A DNA stretch of 64,000 bases from Spizellomyces punctatus DAOM BR117 (taxonomy: Eukaryota; Chytridiomycota; Chytridiomycetes; Spizellomycetales; Spizellomycetaceae): assembly GCF_000182565.1 (NCBI RefSeq), contig NW_015971541.1:1435039-1499038 (forward strand). Reading direction: 5' to 3'. Below are positions 11,138-20,826 of this stretch, piece by piece; positions within the stretch are counted from its first letter, which is position 1; the number at the start of each line of letters is the position of its first letter. The notes under the pieces are model-generated. The model did not search any database and was not told where the DNA came from. It saw nothing but the letters and a program-made list of their open reading frames with translations. The translations under genes and the position numbers were made by a program.

Positions 11138-13191
11138 GGTGTTGGTAGTGATGTTGGCAAATCACGATCGAAAGTGCAAGCGCACCTTGCCCTGAGGACG
11201 AAGGGAGGCGTGGGACTTGAGGTTTGTGTGACAGAAACGTGACTTGACTTTTTAGGGTTTAATTGCTTCTGGGCCGGTAGCCAGACTACTGTAACTTTAA
11301 CTGTAAAATTTCAAACATTCCTGGGATAGTAAAAGTATATAACTAGATAAAAGCAATTGAAGAGATGCTGGAAAAGTTTGTTTCCTTGCAGCTGAGTTGC
11401 GCTTAATAACGACGAGGACCTGAGACCCGTAACGACAAACGACAGCGAAAATGCTAGGATTCTGAGCATATTCTAGCGATGCAAAAGATACATCGCTCGA
11501 TATTTTTCGCAGGAAAAACTCATCTTTAGATCAATATAGTGTCAAGAAATATCTGATAACTCCATACAAAGACAGTCACGAACATGTTTGTTGCAGTCCA
11601 AACCATCATGCCAGCGATGCACCAATCTAAGGGATGAGTTCTGCATAACTTGAAAGGACTGGCTAGATGCATTATCATTGTGAATTGGATGACAAATGCC
11701 ATGTGAGTCGCTTGCCATCACTCTCGCAGCTTTTTCCACGGCTTCATCATAGCGTTGATAGCTTCTTCATCGTCTACAAGTAACTTGTAGTTGTATCCTA
11801 TGTTGAATGCTGATTGTCGCCATACGGCCAACAAGATGGGTGGTGTCATTGGTATCAGCAAAGGTTCTTCTCATTTTCCAGACATTTCACTATTCTTGAC
11901 AACATCTACGTAAAAGGCTATGTCTCCATCAGAGCACCGTAGTCGAAGCGAATTGATGAGCAGTTATGACAGGAATCTAGCACAAAGGGAACCATCTGGA
12001 CATGCAATGAGGAATGCAATTACAGGGACCGTTCCAGCAACAAATTCATCTTGGACCCTTGACATGCCGGTTGACAATGCATCTTGGATGCTGAGTGTCT
12101 GGATTTTCTAGTCTCTAAATTTGCTATTAAATGACTCCCTGACTGTGTGAGTTGGATGGAGCTGAGTTTAACAATATTAGCAATAGCGCTGAAGTGTCCT
12201 GAGCAGCAATTTACATTGGTTAGTTGACTTGCATGTTACTAGTTCATATGCGCAATTTATAGTGCGTGGAGTGAACCCTGCAAACGCAATAGCATGGCAA
12301 GGATGTAAGGCTTCCTCGGGACGATATGCCGAACAAAGAGGGAGGCCCACAACCCGCACTCACGGCATTGACCTGTTAAAAGTCCGTACCTTGGGTGTGC
12401 CTGCTCGTACCAGCGAGGGTCCGCGTTCATGACGAGGTGAAGGTCCCCAATTCCCAAACCAAACCAAAATGCATTGGTTCTATTCCAAGAAACCGATATT
12501 AGGCATTCGACTCACAACATTGGACGTTGCCATAGAAACAACACTCCGAAATCTTGACCCAGAACTGTCTTGAGATCACCTAGAACTGAAATGGCATTTC
12601 TTACACGGTCGGCCATGTTAAGCTTAAACCGATGTCGGTCAGCGACACGGCTGTGCCGTACGGCGTCAGTCTTTGCTTCAAAGACACATGTCCGGTCACG
12701 CCCTGCTTCCATGTCAACACAAGCCGCAAGTGGATCGACAACCCGACGAGGGGCGACAGTACGTAAACGAGAAGAGCACTTTGGGCGATAAGAGCTGGTT
12801 TCTCTTTCTTGGAATTCAGTTTGTAATGTCTTTGGTGTTAAGGTTATTCCGAACGCGAGCATGCCACGGCCCTCAGGATTTCCGTCAATTGCAAAGGAGT
12901 CTAAGGCGTTATTGGGAGAGTGGACACCGGTAAGGACGAAACCCCGCGCCGTAGAAAAAGCCAACCTCAGAACGCAACGGGACTTTTGTTGATGCTTTTT
13001 GCCCCTCTCTCAGAAAAAGGCAGCGCCGGCCAACGTGGGGGAGGTTTTACAGTTCCCTGCCTCGTGCTCGAGTGCGACAAAGGGAGCGATTCCAAACTCA
13101 GTTGAAAAAGGAGTATGTTTTGTCCGATTGGAGCAAAATCTTTGTATTTGGTGTGCCCATGTTGACTTTGGTCATTTGGTATTAGAAACAG
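11138..13191. other. Unresolved stretch with coding-like fragments, mainly minus strand
   Basis: Minus-strand frames near 11740-11870, 11920-12110 and 12250-12960 read like pieces of a spliced or decayed gene, for example VFEAKTDAVRHSRVADRHRF near 12700 and a piece at 12390-12440 containing GDLHLVMNADPRWY. I could not join them into one model or name a family. Bases 12990-13190 on the plus strand probably hold the N-terminus of DAP3. Confidence 0.4.
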
Positions 13192-14495
13192 TCCGCATTC
13201 ATGCTTCGGCAATCGACTCTGGATTTGATTGCTGAGGTGACCCGGGAGGCAAATCAAGCGACCTGCAATCGCGTGATGACACTTGGTATGCTTCATCAAG
13301 TGAAACATTGTGCACTCGCACTTTCTCACTGCTTGGGCGGTAGATGGACCCAAAGGTGTGGGCAAAAGTGTCACATTGCTCCAAACCGTGAGCCATTTTC
13401 GCAGCGAAGGATGGATAGTGTTGTATCTGCCACAAAGTGAGCGTCGTTGGGTTGAATATTGATTCGTGGGCTGACAGTGGATCGTTTGTAGCTGCCAATT
13501 GGGTCGATGGAAGTGAACCATTCGAGCCAGTCCCCGGAACTAAGATGTTCCGCCAGCCACAGGCCGTTGCTCGCACATTGCAGCAATTCCTTGACCTCAA
13601 CCCTGATCTCACCAAGGTGATCCGACACACATACAGCTGCAGTTAGATTGATGTTCGTCCAGTTAACTGTTGTTTCTTTAAGCAGATAAAGACCGCGGAA
13701 GGACAGACTCTTGCACAAGTGGCGGAGACCGGTGTCCGCGAACCCGAAAAGGCCCAGGAATCTCTAGAGACGATACTTGACACTCTATCCAAAGAGAAAA
13801 ACCGCCCACCAGTGCTAATAGCAATCGACCAGGTCAACAGCTTCTATAGTAAAACTGCCTACTTTGATGCGCAGAGCAACCCTGTCCTTGCGAATCAGCT
13901 TACTGCTGTCGATGCTTTCGTGCGGTTCCTCAATCGCACACGGCCACTGGTGGGTAGCGAGCGACTTTGGTGCAACATTTGAAATAGACCTTCTAAGCCA
14001 CACTGTTTCCTTTAGTCAAAGGGAGCTATCCTCTGCGCCGTTGATCAAAGCGACACCCAACTCCAATCCCCCTTCCTTGAAGTACTCCTTTCCAATAGCC
14101 CTCAAATCCCATCATCCCCGTCATCCCAACCTATAGCCGCGAACCGCAGATATCAAGATGTCACATCAGTGGATTCGTTTGGAGTTCTCTTATCCGATCG
14201 GCTGGCTCCTGCTAGTTATGACCCGTTTGCCCCTCAAAGTGAATGGCATCCAAAGAGTCTGGCGCGATTCAATATACCGGGGTACAATAGATTCGAGGTC
14301 GCTAGTATCCTTCAGTACTATAAAGACGCGGAAATTCTCAAGAATGGTGGGTTGCAAGATGTGTTTTTTCTGTTAGTATTTAGTACTCATCCGTGTTGTT
14401 TAATAGTTAAATTGACAAGGGAGTATATCGAGAAACAGTTGGTGCTTACTGGAGGGAACGCCTTGAAACTGTACAAACGATGCCTGTCATTCTAA
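13192..14495 (+). CDS. Mitochondrial small-subunit ribosomal protein mS29 (DAP3), N-terminal exon(s) unresolved
   Basis: Exons recognised: 13192-13285, 13344-13436, 13492-13616, 13686-13949, 14016-14346 and 14407-14495. The first of these starts in mid-protein; the true start lies upstream, probably between 12960 and 13190, where three frames compete. The spliced product has the DAP3 P-loop GPKGVGKS, the following block TLLQTVSHFRSEGWIVLYLP, the ANWVDGS element and the C-terminal TGGN motif. DAP3 is a GTP-binding protein of the mitoribosome head and is implicated in apoptosis in animals. All introns are GT-AG, 55-69 nt. A U12-like GTATCCTT inside exon 5 is coding and is not used in this model. 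Confidence 0.85.
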
Positions 14496-14724
14496 AATTT
14501 CGTGTCATTCACATATTATCAAATAGAGATGCATTATCATTTACATGCGCATTCTAGTTGCCATGGACATAAATAGGTTTGCGAAAAAGGGGGAAGAACG
14601 AAAAACATGACAGTGCAATCCCAAAAATCCGCAATAGATATCAATGTACACAAAATAAATATGACTATGTATCAAAATGCTCAACCTTCCGTTATAATCC
14701 TAAAAAATGATTCTGGTACCGAGG

Positions 14725-16260
14725 TCACCATTTGACAGCCAAACCGCTCACATTCGTCTTTTCCACGGCTCTATACCCAGTATGTAACATTACCCGCGCC
14801 TTTTCCGTCTCTTCACCACCCAACCACTCTTGATACAAGACTCCAATCGCCGAATTGGCCTCTGGGAACTGGACACCTGCCTTATTTGCCACCCACCGAT
14901 ACGCTTCCTCCGTTCTGGCCACCCAGTCTCTAGACGCGGACGCCAAATCGTCATCAGGTTTAAGCTGTCCACCTCCATTGATACATCCCGAAGGACACGC
15001 CATGACTTCCACAAAATGGTAATCGCTGGTAGCTGTTGGACGACGTCGAAGAGATGAAGTGGGTTTGAGTTTTCGGACAAGGTTTTGAATGTTGCGGAAT
15101 CCGTAAGCAGCGGCGAATTTGAGGACGGGGGTGGGATCGTTAGGGAGGGTCAAGGTGTATTCTTTGAAGTCAATGTTTCGGCCGGCACGGACTTGAACGC
15201 CGTTTCGACCGAGTTCAACGTCTTCCAGTGTCAAGTTGATTCCATATAATACTCGAGCTGCGTATCGGAATATGTAGGAAAGGTACCCACCCGATGATGA
15301 TCCCTCTGTTCCAGCCAACATGGGGATACCAGTGTCATGTGACGCCACAGCCTTTGTAAAGAGACTCTCTACCTCTGCTTCTGGGACATGTCCGATTCCC
15401 AAGCCCTGCTCGCCAAACATTTTTTCCACCTCTCCAGTCGTAATAACGCAATCCACGTCCCGAGTAGAATAAATCTCGTTATAAAAGTCTTGTCGGGAGG
15501 CTTCCAGCTTTTTATCGTAACACGGCATGACGGAGACATGGTACACCTTGTCAGGCGTCAGCCCTATTTTGGACCCCAAGTAATCCTTGACAAGCGATCC
15601 CATGACTTGTTGTGGTGATTTCGTCGTATCAATAAAGGGAAGGATGTAGTCGTGAGTTTTCTCGGCATAGCAGATCCATCCTGGGCAGGCACTGGCCAAC
15701 ATTGGGAGTACGCCACCGGTAGCACGATGCTGTCTGTATCTCCGAACAAACTCTTTGGCACTTTCCAGTAAGGAGAAATCTCTTGAAAAGGCGGTATCGA
15801 AAACGTAGTGAACTCCAAGAAACTGCTTAAAGAACCACAACAGTCGCATGTGAACCTGGAGTGGTGTCAGATTGTATTTTGCTGCTATGGAAGCACGAGA
15901 CTGAGGGGCAACGGAAACGACAATGGTTCGCACGTCATTGGGGCGGCCTTGAGCTATCGCCAGTTTATTGGCAGTGAGGATCTCGTAGAGTTCTTTTTGG
16001 CTTTGCATGGTGATGAGTACACTTTCCGCTGATGTGATACATCCACTACATGCCAGGCAATCATTGAGTGATATGCTGGCGGTCTCGAGCTTGGTTTCTC
16101 CTCCATCTTGCCGTACTTCATAGTACCCGCCTGTATCGTCAACTCTGATCTGCGTCCCTTCAGTGGCAGTCTTTTTGATCTCGACTGGCTTGATGCATGC
16201 TTGTGATGGTGTGATAAAGTCGTTGAGATCCGTCAACACCACTGCTCCCGAGAATCCCAT
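14725..16260 (-). CDS. NAR1: Cytosolic Fe-S assembly factor NAR1 (Fe-only hydrogenase-like)
   Basis: A single exon of 511 residues. The frame is open farther upstream, but the ATG at 16260 is the expected start, giving MGFSGAVVLTDLNDF, the family N-terminus. The N-terminal Fe-S cluster ligands are Cys22 and Cys68, Cys71, Cys74 in CLACSGC, at the positions known in NAR1/IOP1. The hydrogenase-like core has ACPGW, MPCYDKK and ACPSGC. The protein ends in tryptophan, as in other NAR1 proteins, where the C-terminus contacts the CIA targeting complex. NAR1 passes clusters from the CFD1-NBP35 scaffold to that complex and has no hydrogenase activity. It is intronless and converges on DAP3 with a 229-bp gap. 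Confidence 0.96.
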   Translation of the reverse strand: MGFSGAVVLTDLNDFITPSQACIKPVEIKKTATEGTQIRVDDTGGYYEVRQDGGETKLETASISLNDCLACSGCITSAESVLITMQSQKELYEILTANKLAIAQGRPNDVRTIVVSVAPQSRASIAAKYNLTPLQVHMRLLWFFKQFLGVHYVFDTAFSRDFSLLESAKEFVRRYRQHRATGGVLPMLASACPGWICYAEKTHDYILPFIDTTKSPQQVMGSLVKDYLGSKIGLTPDKVYHVSVMPCYDKKLEASRQDFYNEIYSTRDVDCVITTGEVEKMFGEQGLGIGHVPEAEVESLFTKAVASHDTGIPMLAGTEGSSSGGYLSYIFRYAARVLYGINLTLEDVELGRNGVQVRAGRNIDFKEYTLTLPNDPTPVLKFAAAYGFRNIQNLVRKLKPTSSLRRRPTATSDYHFVEVMACPSGCINGGGQLKPDDDLASASRDWVARTEEAYRWVANKAGVQFPEANSAIGVLYQEWLGGEETEKARVMLHTGYRAVEKTNVSGLAVKW

Positions 16261-16302
16261 TCTCAAAGAACTCTTTTCAAAATGGGTATCTGGTAGAAAC
16301 AA

Positions 16303-17138
16303 ATGCCTGCCTACTCGCCCTGGATTTGAAATCTTGGCTCAAAGGTGGTGACACAAAATACTCATGCTTAGGTTATGCTCATGTCAGCCAGCTTGGTACA
16401 TTTCCCGCTCATCTTATGGCCATAATGTACTTTTTATTTTTTTTTCCTTTTGGGGAAGACGAGACGGCGTCAGAAGCCATTTGGGGGTTTCAAAATAGTT
16501 TTGACAAGCAGAGTTGTGTGTGTCGGAGAGCGTGCGGTCGTCGGCCTTGCGTCGTCTTTTTCAGATCTTCAAAACTTGCAAGACCATTCGTCAAAAGTAA
16601 AAGACAAAAAGGTTTGTCAACTAGAAAGTTCCCGGGTCGTCGTTTGAATAAAAATTAAAATAAAAATAAAACAATTTTTGAAACATTGAACAAAACTACC
16701 CGCACAGGGATTCGATCCCTCCCTTTGAAGACAATGCGGGAACGAAAGCACTGCGCAAGCAAAAAGGCGGCCAAAGTCTCCCTCCGCCCGTCCCTCCGTC
16801 TAGCAGAAAATGAAGACTTTTTAAAAGACTTTTTTCTTTCTTCCAAAAGCAGTTTTCTAAAAAGCATACGAACGAAACGTCCAAAACACAAAACAAAAAT
16901 CACATTCCCCGTCTCTAAAATCAAAAATCAACAATAAAAAATATAAAAGTCTCATCCCCACAGTCCTTCAATATCACTAATAAAAATTCCCCACAAGAAA
17001 ATGTTTCTCCCTTTGACAAGTAGCCACACATTAAAGCAATATAAAAAAAAAACACAACCGAGTATTTATGTGGCGACATCAACCAGAGTTACCCCCTGCC
17101 AGCAATTACAACCTCATCGCCAAAGTTTCCTTTGGGAT
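16303..17138. other. AT-rich intergenic stretch
   Basis: Between the NAR1 5' end and the 3' end of the Gln/His-rich gene. It is rich in A and T runs (for example 16430-16450 and 16650-16680) and holds the hairpin element at 16700-16741 but no convincing gene. Confidence 0.5.
16700..16741 (-). repeat. tRNA-like hairpin fragment
   Basis: Bases 16700-16741 can form a 7-bp outer stem, 5'-CCCGCAT with GTGCGGG on the minus strand, enclosing an AGGGA/TCCCT stem with loop TCGAA. This resembles the acceptor and T arms of a tRNA, but there is no D arm or anticodon arm, so I do not call a tRNA. It may be a tRNA-derived fragment or chance. Confidence 0.35.
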
Positions 17139-20021
17139 TTAAATCATGTTGACACCATTGTCTTCCATACCTCCTCCGCTGCCGCCGATTCGCATCCGGG
17201 CTTTCCCACGGGGAGCTCTAGGTCTAGGTGTTAAAAGCTTGGTTACATCTTCTATCCGCGTAGCATACGGAGCAAAGAGCGGCCGAATCTCTTCCGGAAA
17301 TGCAGAGTCAAAAATTGTGGGATCCACAGAAGGGTTGGATCGGAGGTATTGTTGGATAGGGACCATCCCAAGTCTGCCGAGGATACCCGCAGCTCGCCAT
17401 GTTCCGCTGCTTCCGCCACTGCCCCCACTCATGGACGCTGACGTCGTCGTCGTAGTTGTTCCAGATGCTGTACGCACATGTCCTCGGCCAGGCAAGCTGC
17501 CGTTGCCTTGACCTGGATTGGCACTCGGTGTTGGATCTCGTGAAACATTGGCCGCGGGATTACGCATGTAGCACCACAAATGTTCGACTGGAGGTAGGCC
17601 TTCCTGGAGAGCGTCCATCCTTGCCCGCGCAATGATTCGCCGTAAAAGCTCAGCAGTGATTCCGTTGGGTGTCGGATCTGTGCCACGATCTGCTGAGGGA
17701 ATCACCAACATGGCACCGTCTCTTAGTCTCCACAAGATGGATATAAACGAAACCATCAGCCTTGACGGGGAATCGGAACTCGAGGACGCCGATGATGATG
17801 AAGACGCCGACAGTGTGCGACCAACATTTCGGTCTGCTGTCCCGCTTCCACTGCCTCCGTACGGTCTTGGGGCAGTAGCACCTGTTGCTGAAAGCGCCGC
17901 TCCGTAATGGGATGCTTTTCCCTTTTTCCCACCTCGGCCGCGTCCCGAAACCGCCGTGGACATCCACGCAACCGCAAGGAGCATCCTGGCGCCTTCTACT
18001 CTCGAGGTTAAAATATTTTCTGCCTCTTTCCACGCGCGTTGAAACCGAGAAGTAATCCTTTCCCACGTTGCAACCATTGGCAAGCTCTCCATGACGGTCG
18101 GCACACCAAGATTAGTCATGAAGCCATCTTCATACACTTCTCTCAACTCTGTTAGTAGAGGCTGCATGGCAGCTGAACCAGTCAGGTACTGTGGTTGCTG
18201 GTATGCATTTGAGTTAGAATTATGTGGAGCTGGCATTATGACTTCGTCTGGGATACGCCAGCATCGAATATCAATTGGTGCTCCTGGGCCAACACGGAGG
18301 TGTGACAAGCTACAGGTTTTACGACCTAGAGGGAAAAGCTCGACAGGCCGCCATTTTCCAGTACGAAATGTTCCTCCGCCACCGCATTCTGTGCACAGGG
18401 CATACTTGACTTTGCAGCTATAACATAAAGTCAGCGATCTCATCTCGAACGCGTCATTACTTTTATCTCCTCACCTGGAGCAGACGACTTCAACTTCAAA
18501 GCTGGGCTCTACCCACTCTTGGGTTCGGGCAATCGGACTTGTAGAAAGAGAGCTGTCCTCTCGCTTGTCACCATTGGAAGATTCTCGCTCAGTGTCAAAC
18601 GGCGCCCTTACACCACCTGATCCAATCCTCCTCATGCATACATCGCAATCTAGTTCGGCGCCGGGTCCATATGTCTGGACGCGTTTTCGTCGCCTACGCG
18701 GCGGAGGAGCGGCCGCTGTTTCTACTGCAACGTCCTGCCCAAACTCACATTTCATACACCGAATGTCGGCCACATGGGGAGTGGAAAGGAATTCTGGCGC
18801 ACCATGAAGGACCAAGGTTGCAACGTGGATATTGCAGCGGCCGCAATACGCATTTTCTTCAACACATGTCTTTTTGCGACGAGTCATGGAAGAGGTGCTC
18901 AATTGTGATGGCGCTGGTGGGATGGATGTTGAGGTTCCTTCGGCGGCCGGTGGCAAGGCCAACTGATGGGAAGTAGAAGGCATCCCAAATTCAGATTGAT
19001 GCGAATATGGGTAATGTGATGAGTAAGATCCATGATGCCGCTGGACCTGCGTCTCAGGATACGCTGGCGGGTATGGCGTATGACGGTGATGGGAAGATGT
19101 GTATCTCGCATGGGAACCGCCGCCATTCTGCTGCATGTCAATGGTTGCCATTCCGCCCAAAGAATGCGGCAAAGGACCGTCATGATATCCTCCTACCTGG
19201 CCCTGTCCGTGCCCATTACCAACAGGAGGCGGGTAAGCGTCCCGATAATCTAACCGTGAATATTGGCCTTGCGATGGTGGAGGTGGAGGAGGTGGTGGTG
19301 GACCTTGATTGTACATTCCGTATGGAGGAGGCGCTGATGGGCTTGACAAGCCTGCACTCATGGTTGAGTTGAGGGGAGTCTGTTGGGGAGAGTACATGAC
19401 AGACTGTGGTACGGCATAGTGTCGTGAGTGACTCTCATGTCGGTGGTGTTGCTGCTGCTGTTGCTGCTGCTGCTGTTGTTCGTGGTGATGGTGATGTTGC
19501 GATGTTTGTTGATTCGCAATTGACACATGCGACGGCGGCTGATGTGACGGATGGTGGTGGGAAGTGTGAAGTTGATGTTGTTGTTGTTGCTGCTGCTGCT
19601 GTGGTTGTGGCGGGGGTTGTTGCTGTTGGTGTTGTTGAGGTGGCTGTGCATACGAACCGTGGGGTGGCGGATCCGACGGGTGATACCACTTGGACGGCTC
19701 AACGGGATTAGAGGAAGGGGAAGGCTGCGCAGCATAGTGGACATAGGATGACGACGAGTATGGCAATGGCGCTGATGGCGATGAGGAATAGGAATTGTGC
19801 TGCTGCTGCTGTTGGTGGTGGTGGTGGTGTGGGTGATGATGTTGCGAGTAAGCGGCGTGGTGATCCTCTGTTGAAGGCAATGGCGGCGCCTGGTGTGGAT
19901 GACCGTGAGCGTTCACGTCGGTCATGAACGAGCGGTCGTGGTAGGAAGGATGGTGCGGAATGAGGAGGGATGAGGATGAACCTTTGCCAGACACGGGCGC
20001 GTGAGAAAGCCCGTCGTCCAT
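17139..20021 (-). CDS. Large Gln/His-rich protein with a conserved cysteine cluster
   Basis: Two exons, 20021-18475 and 18417-17139, with a 57-nt GT-AG intron inside the cysteine region, give 941 residues. Residues 1-400 are low-complexity, with runs of Gln, His, Pro and Ser. From about residue 415 to 560 there are many paired cysteines: CGRCNIH, CMKCEFG, CDVC, CSSCKVKYALCTEC, ending in a block RTGKWRPVELFPLGRKTC. The C-terminal part has a helical region and Ser/Thr-rich linkers. The spacing suggests several zinc sites, and the overall plan suggests a nuclear regulator, but I cannot name the family. The start is the first in-frame ATG. It is divergent from CFAP69. Confidence 0.75.
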
Positions 20022-20149
20022 AATTCCCTGGTTGGTGATGTTGTATGTCTTTTTTTTTGTATGTTTACGGCCACACAGGTAAAGCTTTGTCAGCGATCCC
20101 TTCAAGCCAATGCCCCGTTCTCGTCTCTATAAATCTTTTACTTTTTTGG

Positions 20150-20235
20150 CTTGTCGTCTTGTCGTCGTCGTCGTTTTGTCGTCCTTCGCCGTCGTTCGTC
20201 GTTCGTCGTTGATCGTCGTCGTTGATCGTTGGTCG
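20150..20235 (+). repeat. GTC/CGT-rich simple repeat
   Basis: A degenerate trinucleotide tract with repeated cgtcgtcgtcg and cgttcgtcgtt units in the intergenic region before CFAP69. Confidence 0.7.
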
Positions 20236-20702
20236 TTATCACCTTGTTCCTTGTTCAGTTTCCCGTTGATGGGAAAATTCCCAAAAACTCGTTTCTGGGC
20301 GTTTGGTTGCCTGGGAGAAAAAAAAAACAAAATCCAAAAATCGTAAAGCGTGGGAATAAAAACGACCATCTCCCCCTTCCTTCTCTCGCCCTTGTCGTCT
20401 CCTTCTCCTTCCGCCAGTCGCCAATCGCCCCCAATTTCCATTTCAATTACCAAATTCCTATTTCCATATCTGTGCCACTTGTTTGCCACATTTGTGCCAC
20501 AATGGATCACGTCACCAAAGAATTTTGTGCAAATTTTTGCATCAGCAAATTCTCACTGATGTTGTACACTTATCTGTTCGGATCAATTGGTCGGAAGCTG
20601 CTGTTGTACGCATACCGCTGTCCGGCTCCGGTTCTCATGGACTGTGCCTCCCTGTCTGTCATCACCAACGTTCCCACGGATGTGTTCTTTCCACGGTTAA
20701 AT

Positions 20703-20710
20703 GTCACGTG
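20703..20710. promoter_or_regulatory. RTCACRTG E-box-like site upstream of CFAP69
   Basis: GTCACGTG lies 117 bp before the proposed CFAP69 start codon. It matches the element seen upstream of several other genes in the window. Confidence 0.4.
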
Positions 20711-20826
20711 TGTATCAGGTGAATTTCATGTGGGTATCATGTGAATGTGCTGAGCTCATCAAGACTCCGTTTGTCTACTTGGTTGTGTTCTTCGCACAGG
20801 ATTTACACTGGCGCCATTCTCCAAAG

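Noticed and set aside
11920-12111. Weak resemblance of RVQDEFVAG to a RecQ helicase motif
   Set aside because: Flanking helicase motifs are missing and frames are broken, so no helicase is claimed.
14305-14312. GTATCCTT, a U12-type GT-AG donor consensus
   Set aside because: It lies inside a DAP3 exon that reads as conserved coding sequence on both sides, so splicing there is not needed.
16700-16741. Possible tRNA gene
   Set aside because: No D arm or anticodon arm can be drawn in either direction within a normal length.
18565-19751. Long antisense frames over the Gln/His-rich exon
   Set aside because: They arise from the low-complexity CAG/CAC/CCA composition of the coding strand.
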